From a virus, in the IMG/VR virus record IMGVR_UViG_3300009034_000052, positions 1-53,698 of that record: a stretch of 53,698 nt of DNA. One strand, written 5' to 3'. The notes under the pieces are model-generated. The model had not been told where the DNA came from, made no database searches, and saw only the letters and a list, made by a program, of their open reading frames with translations. The position numbers and the translations under genes are program-made. Positions 1-9,067 of this stretch are shown piece by piece (positions within the stretch are counted from its first letter, which is position 1; the number at the start of each line of letters is the position of its first letter).

Positions 1-581
1 CGCCTGGCGGATGTTCGTTGAGGTTCTCTTCTCGCTGATGGGACCATCCGAGACACAGCCGTGCGCTCTTTCGTGGACGACAAGAGACATATTACGTCTC
101 CCGAGTTGGTGGGTGTGATATTGCCACTTGTTAAAACCGATGTGTCCCCCGAATCTAAGTTTACTTGGCTCATTATGTTACCCGCCCCCGCCGCGCCCTC
201 CGCTTTTATAATCGCTGTAAGTTTATCGCCCGCTGGATAAACCCGCACTAGGGCACCACCCATATCCCGCCACGAGCCATTTGCCCTAGCATATAGCGTC
301 GTCGAGGACTGCTCCGTATCATATGTCACCGCCACCGCCCCATTCAGTATCGGGGTTGTCGCGGGCATCTGACCGCTCACCACCGTCTCATAGAACACCT
401 GATGATGGTCCATCCACTGCGTATTCGTGGCGTCGTACACCTTCACCAACGGCGGGTCACTCGAAGTACAGACCCACACCTGACCATCATACGCGGTCGT
501 CGGGGCCGAAGCCATCACATACACGTTCTTCTGGTTACTCAGGGCCGCGGTTCTAAGGTCGTTGGTTTCCCACTCAGCCAT
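1..581 (-). CDS. Virion (probable tail/baseplate) protein, runs off the window
   Basis: An open frame starts with ATG at 581 and stays open to base 1, so only the first 193 codons are visible. It begins MAEWETNDLRTAALSNQKNV. The sequence is rich in Thr, Ser, Val and Gly with short hydrophobic strands, as in beta-rich tail or fibre proteins. A GGTGA ribosome site (GAGGTGAGAGAA) sits just upstream and overlaps the TAG stop region of the tail hub gene, so the two are probably cotranslated. Its place after tape measure and hub fits a baseplate or receptor-binding component. No catalytic motif is visible and I do not recognise a specific family. Confidence 0.75.
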   Translation of the reverse strand, partial: MAEWETNDLRTAALSNQKNVYVMASAPTTAYDGQVWVCTSSDPPLVKVYDATNTQWMDHHQVFYETVVSGQMPATTPILNGAVAVTYDTEQSSTTLYARANGSWRDMGGALVRVYPAGDKLTAIIKAEGAAGAGNIMSQVNLDSGDTSVLTSGNITPTNSGDVICLLSSTKERTAVSRMVPSARREPQRTSAR

Positions 582-592
582 TTCTCTCACCT

Positions 593-2209
593 CTAACTTG
601 GTTCATATCCAACCAAACTCCTTCCAACTACGCTACGTCCAATTCTGTCGGGTTCCGCTCCCTCCGAGTCCCCGCTCTGAAGCTGCTTTCCCCCCCCACC
701 CATCAGCTCCTCCAATATCCGGCTGGTAATCTCAGATAACTCCTCGTAGGGCAACACGGATGAGATGTCCAGCGTCACGGTCTCCGTTTTTCCCCTTGCC
801 CCGAACTCCCACTCAATCCGCTCCATACGGTAGGTCTTACTCGCCAACCCCGACCCAGTCTCGTTGAGCGTTATGAGGTCTCCAGGCTTCAGCTCCGCGC
901 TAGGCGCGTCAGCGGTAATCGATGCCATCCAGTTCGTCTGAAGGTAAACTGCTAAGAGGCGGTCTGCGAGGGCTTGGGCTACGTCCTCGGGAACCGACTT
1001 ACTGAGGGTTACAACGGCCTCCCGCTTCGGTGTGGTAGCGGTGGAAGCGGATACCTCAACGAGTTCGCCGTAGAAAATCTTCATCGACAGGTCGTAGTCG
1101 GCGGAATCCCACTTCAACGCGTTAGTACTGCTCAACGCCTTGTTTTCCGTGTCCAGCACCGCGGGAGTATCCCCGTACCACTTATACGTGTTTGAGGAGT
1201 CGGCCCCCACCTTGTCCAGCTTTATGAAGTAGCGGGTTCCCACCATGGTGTCTACATCGAGGGGGATTGGGTGCCACCCCGCCGTTGTAGACACCTCCTC
1301 CTCTCTTAATGAGAACTGCTCGAAGTCTCCAGTGGGGTCGCCATGCTTTGCCACAGCTATTCGCCCCGTGAAGTCCGACCCAGGGTTGCCTATCTTCTGA
1401 ATGTACAGTTCTACCCGTGGAAGGTAGCTGTGCTCGGCGGTGAAGTCGTCGGCATAGTGATTTGTCTCTAGGGTTACGCTGTTGGTCACGGTGTTCTGCG
1501 TCTGAGAGGTTTCCTCCCTCGGTGTGTGCGCCCCCTGTATGTGAATATAGGTCTTCTTATCCTTCACGCTTCGCCGAGAGGAAAAGGCTCGAATGTCATC
1601 TCCATCCACCGTCTCCCCTGAGTCGTAGGCCGCGTTTCCACGCAGATGCCAGTGAATATCGTTATCCCCATCAATGTAGAAGTCGTAACTCTCCCCCGTG
1701 GGAAGCTCCGCCAACTTCCTCATGATGTTCAACAGGCTCGTGCGCGTCCCCACGGTGAAGTCCGTCACCGTGTACACACCACCCGAAACGTTGGTCGTAG
1801 TGAACTCCCCAGCCGCGTACTCGGTTACGAGGTTAACCAAGACGGTGCCGATGTTCACCACGCCTTGAGAAGCCGACCGTCCCAAACGATAAGCTAGCAC
1901 GGTCAGGTAGTCCTCTCCGCGACTGGTGAGGGTGTTCCTTCCAACCTCGGGGCGGTTTATCTCAACCTCCTCAAGTAGCCCCGTCATGACCTTGGTGGTG
2001 GGCGGGTCGGAGGTATCGATGTACACATCCACCTTATCGTCCATCTCGTAGAGGTCGTTCCTAGCTCCAGCGGGGTTGTGGATGGTGAACTCGAAGGCGG
2101 AGGGCGTGTTCACGTTGCGGACCGCTCTGGCGCGGATTAGATCTGAAGCGGGAACCGTGTAGTTGTCCCCGTCCGGGTCTATGACGAACTTGACATAGGT
2201 GGAGGTCAT
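593..2209 (-). CDS. Tail hub / baseplate protein (gpD/gp27-like)
   Basis: A 538-aa protein directly downstream of the tape measure gene, with a 4-base start-stop overlap. The N-terminus (about residues 1-110) alternates strands with DPDG, TIHNPAG and a phrase on vectors and references typical of tail hub proteins related to phage Mu gp44, P2 gpD and T4 gp27, which form the ring at the tail tip. A later region (about 400-490) carries LKPGDLITLNETGSG, the kind of OB/strand segment seen near the end of siphovirus hub proteins. The C-terminal 40 residues are Gly/Ser rich and low in complexity. The call rests on gene order and overall pattern, not on one decisive motif. The stop codon is TAG. Confidence 0.7.
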   Translation of the reverse strand: MTSTYVKFVIDPDGDNYTVPASDLIRARAVRNVNTPSAFEFTIHNPAGARNDLYEMDDKVDVYIDTSDPPTTKVMTGLLEEVEINRPEVGRNTLTSRGEDYLTVLAYRLGRSASQGVVNIGTVLVNLVTEYAAGEFTTTNVSGGVYTVTDFTVGTRTSLLNIMRKLAELPTGESYDFYIDGDNDIHWHLRGNAAYDSGETVDGDDIRAFSSRRSVKDKKTYIHIQGAHTPREETSQTQNTVTNSVTLETNHYADDFTAEHSYLPRVELYIQKIGNPGSDFTGRIAVAKHGDPTGDFEQFSLREEEVSTTAGWHPIPLDVDTMVGTRYFIKLDKVGADSSNTYKWYGDTPAVLDTENKALSSTNALKWDSADYDLSMKIFYGELVEVSASTATTPKREAVVTLSKSVPEDVAQALADRLLAVYLQTNWMASITADAPSAELKPGDLITLNETGSGLASKTYRMERIEWEFGARGKTETVTLDISSVLPYEELSEITSRILEELMGGGGKQLQSGDSEGAEPDRIGRSVVGRSLVGYEPS

Positions 2210-3552
2210 GGGAGAATCATCGCGCTCCTAACCCGTCTGCCTAGTATTCGCGCTACTTCTTGTGCGACTTGCCGTGGGTCTCCTGCTCCTGATATGTAGA
2301 ACGTGTTGCCTCCAGTGTTGTAGTTTCTGACTGTTCTCGCGGGCTGGACATACTCGCCTGCGTGAAGATAATACATTCCTGTCTTTCCTATTGGACCTCC
2401 AAATTGTGCTTCTCCTAGAGGGGCGGCGGGGGCTGTGGGTACGCCTCCGAATCTGCGTTGCATGTAGGTTCCGAAGCGTTTCCACGCCTGATACACCTTC
2501 TGTATCCACGCGTAGAGTTCCTTATGATACTTTATGACGAGGCCGATGGCGACTATCGCGGCAGCTATGGCAATGCCCCACGGACCAGTTGAGATCAAGA
2601 TTCCTGCCACCGACGAAAATAAAGAGATTAGCGGTCCAAGAATCAGACCGAGGGAGGATAATAGGGAGCCGAAGAGGGAGAGCGGTCCACCGATGGCGAT
2701 AAGTATAGGTAGAAGCCTTCCCATCCACAACGCGAGTTGCTTGCCGAACGGAATATACTTGGAGACGGCGGCCACCATTTGCAACACGAAGGTAGCGCCT
2801 TCCAAGAGCCCCTGTGCGAATGCGCCGAGGAGGGGGGCGATCTGGATGATGAGATCCACCATTTGAGGCAGCCGCTCAATCAGCCCCAGAATGGCGGGGG
2901 TCATCGCCTTCATAACGGCTGATGCGGCTTCCCGCACCTTGTCTAGGAGTTCGGGGTGTGCCGCTATGACCTCTCTCAGTTTTTCTACCCACGTTAGAAG
3001 GGCGGGTGTAACGGCTTGAAGGATGGCCGTGCCAAATGGTGCTAGGGTTGTCGTTAGGAGAGCCATCACGCCCTCGAACTTCCTAGCGGCATCAAACCAC
3101 TCTTGGAAGGTGTTCACGATCTCAATGCCGAGTTTGGGGGTGAGCATGTCGGCCATTGCCAGTTTCTCAAGGGTGCTAGACAGGAAGGTGAGTGCTTTAT
3201 CTATGTCCCCTATCTGTCCTATGAAGGTTGTGAATTGTTTGCCGAGCTGTGTGAAGCTGCGAAGTATTCTCCTTGCGGTGAAGCCTAGGATGAAGCCCGT
3301 GAAGCCGATTTTTCGACCCCACTGTGAGAGTTTCTTTGAGATTCCTATCATTCTTCGCGAGAGCGTTTTCTGAACGTCGGTATATGTTCTGGTCTCTCGT
3401 ATGGTTTTACCCATTTTCTCAGAAACATTCGTTATGCTACGGGTGACTCGTGTTAATCCCTTCTCCATGGCCTTAGATATTCTTACGACTTCTCCTGTAG
3501 CTTTATCCTTAACCGTGTAGGTTATCCTTACCTCGTGTCCCCTTATCGCCAT
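2206..3552 (-). CDS. Tape measure protein
   Basis: A 448-aa protein that should span the tail lumen and set tail length. The first 130 residues are basic and helical. A long hydrophobic stretch at about 278-345 (Ile/Leu/Gly/Ala rich) resembles the membrane-active segment of tape measures. Residues about 385-402 contain GGPIGKTGMYYLHAGEYV, a signature frequent near the C-terminus of tape measure proteins. It follows the overlapping tail chaperone pair, the standard siphovirus order. At roughly 0.15 nm per residue the length would predict a short tail of about 65-70 nm (inference). It overlaps the chaperone gene upstream by 10 bases and the hub gene downstream by 4. Confidence 0.88.
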   Translation of the reverse strand: MAIRGHEVRITYTVKDKATGEVVRISKAMEKGLTRVTRSITNVSEKMGKTIRETRTYTDVQKTLSRRMIGISKKLSQWGRKIGFTGFILGFTARRILRSFTQLGKQFTTFIGQIGDIDKALTFLSSTLEKLAMADMLTPKLGIEIVNTFQEWFDAARKFEGVMALLTTTLAPFGTAILQAVTPALLTWVEKLREVIAAHPELLDKVREAASAVMKAMTPAILGLIERLPQMVDLIIQIAPLLGAFAQGLLEGATFVLQMVAAVSKYIPFGKQLALWMGRLLPILIAIGGPLSLFGSLLSSLGLILGPLISLFSSVAGILISTGPWGIAIAAAIVAIGLVIKYHKELYAWIQKVYQAWKRFGTYMQRRFGGVPTAPAAPLGEAQFGGPIGKTGMYYLHAGEYVQPARTVRNYNTGGNTFYISGAGDPRQVAQEVARILGRRVRSAMILP

Positions 3553-3785
3553 AGACCTTGCTCCCTCAGTTCTCGTTTAATCTCTGGACTCCAACCCATT
3601 CGCTTGCGCTCTATCTGTCCGCCCACCGTCTCGGACTTAGCCTCATATTCGAGGACTATGCCTAAAACGCGTAAGTCAAATGTCACGGCTCTACCGCTAC
3701 GTGGATTTAATCCTACGATTGAGCTTGGTCTACAGCCGTATCTCTTTGATAACGCGTCAAGCATCAGCGCGGTCTTCCTCTTCAT
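3543..3785 (-). CDS. Tail assembly chaperone, second frame (gpT-like part)
   Basis: An 80-aa basic reading frame lies between the first chaperone frame and the tape measure gene, overlapping the first by 29 bases in the +1 frame. In many siphoviruses a fraction of ribosomes shift here to make a longer chaperone (lambda G/GT). A stop (TAG) closes this frame just upstream, so any shift must occur in a window of roughly 45 bases. Alternatively, translation restarts at the ATG at 3785, which has a GGAG 7 bases upstream. No classical A-AAA-AAG slippery heptamer is visible, so re-initiation is at least as likely. Confidence 0.65.
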   Translation of the reverse strand: MKRKTALMLDALSKRYGCRPSSIVGLNPRSGRAVTFDLRVLGIVLEYEAKSETVGGQIERKRMGWSPEIKRELREQGLWR

Positions 3786-4116
3786 CCACCGTCTCCGTCT
3801 CTATGATTCCCGTTAGATCCATCATCTCCATGAGGAGATCCGTAAGGTCGAGTACGGTAAGCCTCTCAGGGGAAACCTTTGGAGCCAGTATGTTTGGACA
3901 GACTATGCCATCGCGAATTTTCACAAGGTTCCTCGCGACGAACCGTATCATCTCCCGCCGTTCAGCAATCTCTTCCTCTGGGAGCATGTCAAGCAAAACC
4001 ACGGTGGACTCAGCGTCAAGAGCCTTAACCTCGAACACGTTGTCACTCGTCACCATTACCCTTCTGGTAGTTGACTTTACGTATTCCTCCTCCGTGGAAA
4101 CCCTCAGTTCATTCAC
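3757..4116 (-). CDS. Tail assembly chaperone (gpG-like)
   Basis: A 119-aa acidic protein whose start is a GTG embedded in the TAGTGA at the end of the upstream gene. It ends in a strongly acidic tail (ETETVDEEEDRADA). Its size, acidity, position directly before the tape measure gene and overlapped second frame fit the tail assembly chaperone that coats tape measure helices until the tube polymerises. The sequence itself is too diverged for me to recognise the family from motifs, so the call is mainly from context. Confidence 0.65.
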   Translation of the reverse strand: MNELRVSTEEEYVKSTTRRVMVTSDNVFEVKALDAESTVVLLDMLPEEEIAERREMIRFVARNLVKIRDGIVCPNILAPKVSPERLTVLDLTDLLMEMMDLTGIIETETVDEEEDRADA

Positions 4117-4631
4117 TATATTCTCAGCCTCCTTACAACTCTCTCTACTATAACCTCTAGGATGGTATTTATATGCCTAGCGGTGTCTCTGAAGATCCAG
4201 AATGCCCGCGAGCCAGGGTGTTGAAACCTGCGTCCGCGAACCCTTTTCTTTCCATAACGAATACCGTAGGGTCGCTCCTTTCCCCCTCGCGTTGCTAGGA
4301 GTGGGTAGGCGGTCATCAGCTTCTCGCTTTCAATGGGGTGTGGTTTTGTTCCTCTTTCTACGGCCATAGCCCACTGGTGGTCGTTGTACAGTTCGCTTAC
4401 GTAGTCTTCTGATCCGCGTCTCAAGTCGCGCCACTTGATGCGGCGGATGTAGGAGCCGCCACTCGGCATACGTGTTGATGCCAACTTTTGCGCGTGGGAG
4501 CTGCTCTCCCTACGTATGTCGTCGAGTACGCCTAGTTTCCACTTGTGGATGGCCTTCTCTACGTCTCCGACGAACTGCCGTAGCTCCTCCACGGGAACCT
4601 CTACGTGAACCTCGTAGGACACCTCAGACAC
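4116..4631 (-). CDS. HK97 gp10-like neck / tail completion protein
   Basis: A 171-aa protein. It has an N-terminal helix (about 15-50) and then a segment with strands and the phrases AVERGTKPHPIESEKLM and FQHPGSRAFWIFRDTARHI. The pair 'VERGTKPH... HPGSRA.pF...A' is characteristic of the HK97 gp10-like family found at the head-tail interface. The start is a GTG with GGTAGGTG just upstream. It sits after the tail tube gene instead of before the tail terminator, a small departure from the usual order. The stop is TAG followed at once by TGA. Confidence 0.72.
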   Translation of the reverse strand: MSEVSYEVHVEVPVEELRQFVGDVEKAIHKWKLGVLDDIRRESSSHAQKLASTRMPSGGSYIRRIKWRDLRRGSEDYVSELYNDHQWAMAVERGTKPHPIESEKLMTAYPLLATRGGKERPYGIRYGKKRVRGRRFQHPGSRAFWIFRDTARHINTILEVIVERVVRRLRI

Positions 4632-4642
4632 CTACCGCGTTT

Positions 4643-5683
4643 CTACAGGAGGTTTATTAGGTTGATGTAGCTTGAAACCGCGTTCGTCACCATCACCATA
4701 GCCGCGCAGCCGCTTCCGGCGCTATAGTTGCCTCGGAAGTTCACCGTTTGCACTATTCTGTCCCTTCCCGTCGAGCTGGGCTCAGAAGCCGTGTAATGGG
4801 TCTCCGGTATGCTGAACTCAACGTCGTTGTAGTATCCAGACGATATCATGTCTCCCCGCAGATTCAGCACGGTTACGAATGCGGACTGTATGCCCATCGC
4901 AGTTCCGCCGACGTAGCCGAGGAACCTCTCATGTTCGTCCTCGCTGGTGAAGGTGAAGTCCATGGTGCCTTCCACGGTTGCGAAGCCGTGTTGGGTTTGA
5001 GCCGCAAGGGTCTTCTTACCCAGCACATTGTGGTCGGTGTCGTATCCCCTGCCCAGCCGTAGAGTGAACGCCTCGATGGTCGGCGCCGTGGTGAGCCTAT
5101 CTGTTCCGCCCACCGTCATGGCCTGCGCGTCTGCGAAGGTTAAGTATCGTTGCCCTGAGTACATGACCCAGTCTGGCGTATTCGCGGTTATTAGTGCCTC
5201 ATCGCCGTCTGTTACAATCGACACGGTGCATCCGACGACTTCTCTAGCCCTTGCCTCGATCTCCATGTCGGTGATGAATCCGCCGTCGAACTGTCTATCC
5301 TTCTCGATGCCAACGCCCTTGAGCACGGTGAACGATTTAAGACCCGACGTTCCAACCACCTCGTTTGCGCCAAATAGGAACTGGTGTGTGTACACGGTTC
5401 CGCTCAGGGTTATGTACGTGGAGGTTGGATCTCCAAGGTGCATCACTAAAAGCTTGGGCCACTGCTTTGGGTCTACGAGAACCTCTACGTCTCCTCCACC
5501 CCGCTTCAGCCCATCCACGTAGGTGTCGGTTGTCCAGAACTCGGTTGTCTCTGGGTAGTAGTCTTCTCGGGTGGTGTTTATGGATTCGCTCAGGATTTTG
5601 AAGTAGATATCGAACCCGCTTAAGTCGATGTAGGTACTGTAGCCCGATGTCTCCTCTGAGAGGGCTATGTATTTACTAGCCAT
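4643..5683 (-). CDS. Major tail tube protein
   Basis: A 346-aa, beta-rich protein beginning MASKYIALSEETSGYSTYID. Members of the siphovirus tail tube family typically start with a similar 'ALxEETTYGT' phrase and repeat two related beta domains; here Gly/Thr-rich strands run the whole length. The gene sits between the tail terminator and the chaperone and has its own promoter (TATA at 5731-5737) and a strong ribosome site (AAAGGAG), as expected for an abundant protein. The length leaves room for an extra outer domain. I did not see an Ig-like domain with certainty. Confidence 0.75.
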   Translation of the reverse strand: MASKYIALSEETSGYSTYIDLSGFDIYFKILSESINTTREDYYPETTEFWTTDTYVDGLKRGGGDVEVLVDPKQWPKLLVMHLGDPTSTYITLSGTVYTHQFLFGANEVVGTSGLKSFTVLKGVGIEKDRQFDGGFITDMEIEARAREVVGCTVSIVTDGDEALITANTPDWVMYSGQRYLTFADAQAMTVGGTDRLTTAPTIEAFTLRLGRGYDTDHNVLGKKTLAAQTQHGFATVEGTMDFTFTSEDEHERFLGYVGGTAMGIQSAFVTVLNLRGDMISSGYYNDVEFSIPETHYTASEPSSTGRDRIVQTVNFRGNYSAGSGCAAMVMVTNAVSSYINLINLL

Positions 5684-5727
5684 CTTTCTCTATCTCCTTT
5701 CTATCTGAGGGAGACTAGGTGTTTTTC

Positions 5728-5740
5728 AATCTTAAAAGGA
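5728..5740 (-). promoter_or_regulatory. Promoter of the tail tube gene
   Basis: On the minus strand CCTTTTAAGATTGAA lies about 50 bases before the tail tube ATG. It matches the box before the capsid protease (21460-21468) and, more loosely, the portal (32752-32760). With a start site about 27 bases downstream, the leader would be about 24 bases and include AAAGGAG. Confidence 0.55.
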
Positions 5741-5745
5741 ATATC

Positions 5746-6189
5746 CTAAGCATTGCGGATGGCTCTCACGACAACGTCCATATACGCGTTGTATATCACG
5801 TAGGTGGGCTGCGCGCTTTGGCTGTACTCCACGCCCAAGACCTCGGAGCCGTCAACATCAACGTAGGTGCTTCCCAGTGTTCTGTCCTCCTCTATCTTAT
5901 CCACGATTTCACCCACGTACTTAACGAAGGCGTTGAGGTCGGCCTTCACGCCAGTTCCCTGATGCTTAATGATAGCTCGGAAGGTGAAGGTGTGCTGGGT
6001 TAGGTGTGGACCTATGGCTTCAAGCGTATCCCGCTGGAGGCTCAGCAGGCAGATTGGGTCGTAGGTGCCATAGTCCTCCTTCCTGATGTAGTTGAAGTGA
6101 ACCGAGGCGGATTCGAAGCTGGTGCAGGCTTCAACCGCTTCCTCAAGCTTGTCTATAATGTCGTCAAGAACCGTCTCGTATCCAGTCAA
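5746..6189 (-). CDS. Tail terminator / tail completion protein
   Basis: A 147-aa protein starting with TTG at 6189, which overlaps the end of the adaptor gene. It has an alpha/beta layout: helix (about 1-25), strands, then the phrase YVGEIVDKIEEDRTLGSTYVDV followed by paired strands ending in IYNAYMDVVVRAI. This is the usual arrangement of tail terminator proteins (lambda gpU/HK97 gp10-neighbour type), which cap the finished tail. The gene is directly before the tail tube gene. The stop codon is TAG. Confidence 0.62.
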   Translation of the reverse strand: MTGYETVLDDIIDKLEEAVEACTSFESASVHFNYIRKEDYGTYDPICLLSLQRDTLEAIGPHLTQHTFTFRAIIKHQGTGVKADLNAFVKYVGEIVDKIEEDRTLGSTYVDVDGSEVLGVEYSQSAQPTYVIYNAYMDVVVRAIRNA

Positions 6190-6191
6190 GA

Positions 6192-6950
6192 CTAGACCCC
6201 CTGAAGCGTGGCTATGGGAAGCGGCTCGGGCAGGTGTTTCTTTTCTATTTCCTCACACCGAGTCCGAATATACACCATCTGAATATCGAACTGTGTGTTA
6301 ATCCAAGAGTTCATATCCCCGCCCGTCATGCTCACCACGTTCATGGGTTGCCCGGAGTACAGCCTTGCCAGTATGATCTTCTCACATACCTTGAGGGTGG
6401 CGTACTCCCTAAGAATCTTCGTGTCCACGTTGTAGCCATACACGTAACCCCCCGACAGCCTCCTGCTACCAGCAGATGGAATATCATGATAGAAACTGAA
6501 GGCGATACCATCATAGTTACCAGTCTTATGGTTGTACTTCTTCACAATCATGAAGTCCGTGTCTGCGGCTCCCGGCAGGTTGTCCTTACATGTCAACAGC
6601 TCCCAGTCTGGCGTGGAACTTAAACCAGCGTCGTTCTTGAAGAATGCGCCGCTCGTCACCGAGACGATGGGGAGGTAGGGGGGAACCACTACTCTGCCAT
6701 GCGTTGTTGCGGGTAGTCCCTGTAGCCACCACGCGACGGTTCCTCGGCTCACCGCGTGGGTTGGATGAACATCCATGACGGTTCCAGACACCGCGGTTTG
6801 CGTTCCCCAGCCCTGTTTTAACATACTGGTCTCAACCTCTTCAATGAAGTCAAGGGTCTGCGCCGTAGTGGGGGTGGTGGCGGTTGAGATGCTTATACTA
6901 AGGTATCTTTCTATGTCCGCTTCCGAGGTGTAAACGGGTGTATATGACAA
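6192..6950 (-). CDS. Head-tail connector / adaptor protein
   Basis: A 252-aa protein. The N-terminal part (YTSEADIERYL..., about 8-60) resembles the helix-rich start of gp6/gp15-type adaptors ('xxYxTxxDvexyL'). The middle is beta rich (PYLPIVSVTSGAFFKNDAG) and the end helical (ATLKVCEKIILARL). It opens the tail module after the glycan cluster and has its own TATA box 33 bases upstream of the TTG start. No ribosome site is visible before the TTG, so a leaderless or very short leader is possible. Role assigned from order and the N-terminal pattern. Confidence 0.6.
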   Translation of the reverse strand: MSYTPVYTSEADIERYLSISISTATTPTTAQTLDFIEEVETSMLKQGWGTQTAVSGTVMDVHPTHAVSRGTVAWWLQGLPATTHGRVVVPPYLPIVSVTSGAFFKNDAGLSSTPDWELLTCKDNLPGAADTDFMIVKKYNHKTGNYDGIAFSFYHDIPSAGSRRLSGGYVYGYNVDTKILREYATLKVCEKIILARLYSGQPMNVVSMTGGDMNSWINTQFDIQMVYIRTRCEEIEKKHLPEPLPIATLQGV

Positions 6951-6977
6951 CGCGTATCAAAGAGGGAGACGATGTTC

Positions 6978-6990
6978 TACTAAATAAAGG
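6978..6990 (-). promoter_or_regulatory. Promoter of the tail module
   Basis: On the minus strand GGGTTTCCTTTATTTAG gives a BRE-like purine/T stretch and a TATA-like CTTTATTTA. The centre is about 33 bases before the adaptor start. It separates the tail module from the glycan cluster and would allow independent control of late tail genes. Confidence 0.5.
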
Positions 6991-6995
6991 AAACC

Positions 6996-8030
6996 CTACC
7001 ATTCGTCCCCCACAAGGATTTGGCTGTAGAGGGCTTCCATTCTCTCAGCCATCTTCTCTTTGGAAAACTTAAGGGCTTGAAGCCTGCACGCCTTGGGACT
7101 AATAGTATCCACCTCAGCCACGGCTTTCACCATTGCGTCTAAACCACCACAAACAAATCCCACATCCCTAGTGACAATCTCCGTTACGGCGCCATCCCTA
7201 GTGGATATGACTGGAGTTCCCGATGCAAGTGCTTCCACGAAATGAAGTCCGAAGGGTTCACCGAAATTACTACATGCCACGAGTGCTTTAGCGTTCTGTA
7301 GGTATTTTACCTTATCTTCATGGCTTACTTCCCCGACGAAGTTGGCGTATTGACTCCGCCCACATTTAATTTCCACTTGGGAAACATATTGCTTGTCAGC
7401 TACAAAACTGGTTCCGCCCACGATGTCAATCGGCGTTTCAGTCTTCTCAGCCACTTCAATAGCCATATGCGGGCCTTTAATGGGATCGATGCGACCGAGG
7501 AATACAAGTCGGTTAGACTTCTCCCGCTTGAACGGGTAAGAATCCATATCCACACCATTATAACAGCGATGAGCAGTAAATCCTTGATTATCATATACCT
7601 TCACCATCCAATCTGATATAGCTATCATATTAAGTTTGAAGGGTGGTTTGCTTCGCTTCCACCACTCAAGGTTTAATCCCCCATGGTGTCGATGGCATAC
7701 TTTAAGGTTTCGGTTCTCCGCTTTGGAGGCATATTCAAACCCGAACCAGTTGTCGCCCATGACTAGATCCAGTTCGTTGAAGGTATGTTTAGCTTTCATC
7801 CAATCCTCCCGTTCCGCCTCAACCCAATCCACGTTCACCGTATCCAAGGCAGGACCAGTCTTATAGAGAAACCCTTTTGGTGGGGTTTGGGAGTTGTCTG
7901 GGGCATAGAGCATTACCTTATGTCCCCGTTCAGTTAGTCCACAGGCAAGGTTCCACGACATACGCTCAAGTCCTCCGTACCGGGGATTTGGGCACCCAAA
8001 GAAGCTTGTGGTTAAGACGCCTATTTTCAC
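6996..8030 (-). CDS. GT4-type (GT-B) glycosyltransferase
   Basis: A 344-aa retaining glycosyltransferase that should transfer a sugar from an NDP-sugar. The N-terminal Rossmann domain begins MKIGVLTTSFFG with the Gly-Gly loop (RYGGLERM, about 17-24). The second domain starts with LVFLGRIDPIKGP (about 185-197), and the donor-binding E-x7-E is GEPFGLHFVEALASGTPV (about 270-287). The length fits the family. It is the last gene of the glycan cluster, and its start overlaps the stop of the DegT aminotransferase gene. Confidence 0.93.
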   Translation of the reverse strand: MKIGVLTTSFFGCPNPRYGGLERMSWNLACGLTERGHKVMLYAPDNSQTPPKGFLYKTGPALDTVNVDWVEAEREDWMKAKHTFNELDLVMGDNWFGFEYASKAENRNLKVCHRHHGGLNLEWWKRSKPPFKLNMIAISDWMVKVYDNQGFTAHRCYNGVDMDSYPFKREKSNRLVFLGRIDPIKGPHMAIEVAEKTETPIDIVGGTSFVADKQYVSQVEIKCGRSQYANFVGEVSHEDKVKYLQNAKALVACSNFGEPFGLHFVEALASGTPVISTRDGAVTEIVTRDVGFVCGGLDAMVKAVAEVDTISPKACRLQALKFSKEKMAERMEALYSQILVGDEW

Positions 8031-9067
8031 TCTAAAACCTCCAACAGTTTGTCACAGATATAGTCTACTTCTTCCTCTTTGAGGCTGGGCGATGAGGGCA
8101 GGTACAGCCCATTTAAGGCGTATTTGGTGGCGTTGGGAAACCCCTTGAAGCCGAAATGCGCGTGCAAGGGTTTGGAAAATGGTTGAACACCGACTCCGTT
8201 CTCCCTCATGTGCTGAATCACCTTGCCCCTAGAGTTCGTCTTAACGGTTATTCTCCATGGAACCTCCCCGCTCTCCCTGCTTGGCATATAATCTCCCAAT
8301 TTAGAGGAATACATCATATCTATCAGCTTCATCCTGAATAGGCGCATCTCCAGCCTAGTCATCTGTGATAGGGCTAGGGCGGCGTTCATCTCCGTCCACT
8401 TAAAGTTGTACCCCAAGGCTAGGTATGTGTCTGGGGGGTCTACCCCGCGGAAGTTGCCCTGGTTCTTCAGTCGTTGTATAAGTTTATATAGTTTTTCGTC
8501 GTTTGTCACCACCACTCCGCCTTGACCCGCCGTAACTATCTTCGTGGTGGCTAGGCTGAAGCATCCCATGTCGGCGAATGTTCCCAGTTGGTGTCCGTCC
8601 CTCTTTGAGCCGAGGCTTTGACACGCATCCTCTATGACCCTCCTCCTCCCAAAGTGATCGAGGAGTGGGGCTAAGTCACAGGCGTGCCCATTATTATGAA
8701 CCACTATAACGTGGCTGGTTACCGCCCTCTTCGCCTGTTCTATATCGATATTTCCCGTCTCTCTGTCCACGTCAACCAGTACGGCGAGTGCCCCTGAGAG
8801 TTGAATGGCCCTCGCGGTTCCTATGGCTGTGTAGTCTGGGATGGCAACTCTGCTATGCCTGTTCACCCCTGCAGCCTTCAGCGCTAGGAATAGGGCGGTG
8901 GTTCCGCTGGTGGTGGCGACGGCGTATTCCGTGCCGTTGAGTTCGCCAAATTGTTTCTCGAATAGTTGTGTCTTGTTGTGTTCGTTCAGCCAGCCTGAGC
9001 GTAGCACCTCAGATACGGCTTGGATATCTGCCTCGTTGAAGCTTGGTTCAAATACGGGTATCATCAT
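8027..9067 (-). CDS. DegT/DnrJ/EryC1/StrS-family sugar aminotransferase
   Basis: A 346-aa PLP enzyme that should move an amino group onto a keto-NDP-sugar. The family marks are present: TTSGTTALFLAL (about 52-63), the acidic residue that contacts the pyridine nitrogen in EDACQSLGS (Asp147), and the Schiff-base lysine in SLATTKIVTAGQGG (Lys176). It overlaps the epimerase gene by 4 bases and the GT4 gene by 4, so the three are one translational unit. Paired with the dehydrogenase and the hexapeptide acyltransferase, it suggests an N-acylated amino sugar as product. Confidence 0.93.
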   Translation of the reverse strand: MMIPVFEPSFNEADIQAVSEVLRSGWLNEHNKTQLFEKQFGELNGTEYAVATTSGTTALFLALKAAGVNRHSRVAIPDYTAIGTARAIQLSGALAVLVDVDRETGNIDIEQAKRAVTSHVIVVHNNGHACDLAPLLDHFGRRRVIEDACQSLGSKRDGHQLGTFADMGCFSLATTKIVTAGQGGVVVTNDEKLYKLIQRLKNQGNFRGVDPPDTYLALGYNFKWTEMNAALALSQMTRLEMRLFRMKLIDMMYSSKLGDYMPSRESGEVPWRITVKTNSRGKVIQHMRENGVGVQPFSKPLHAHFGFKGFPNATKYALNGLYLPSSPSLKEEEVDYICDKLLEVLE

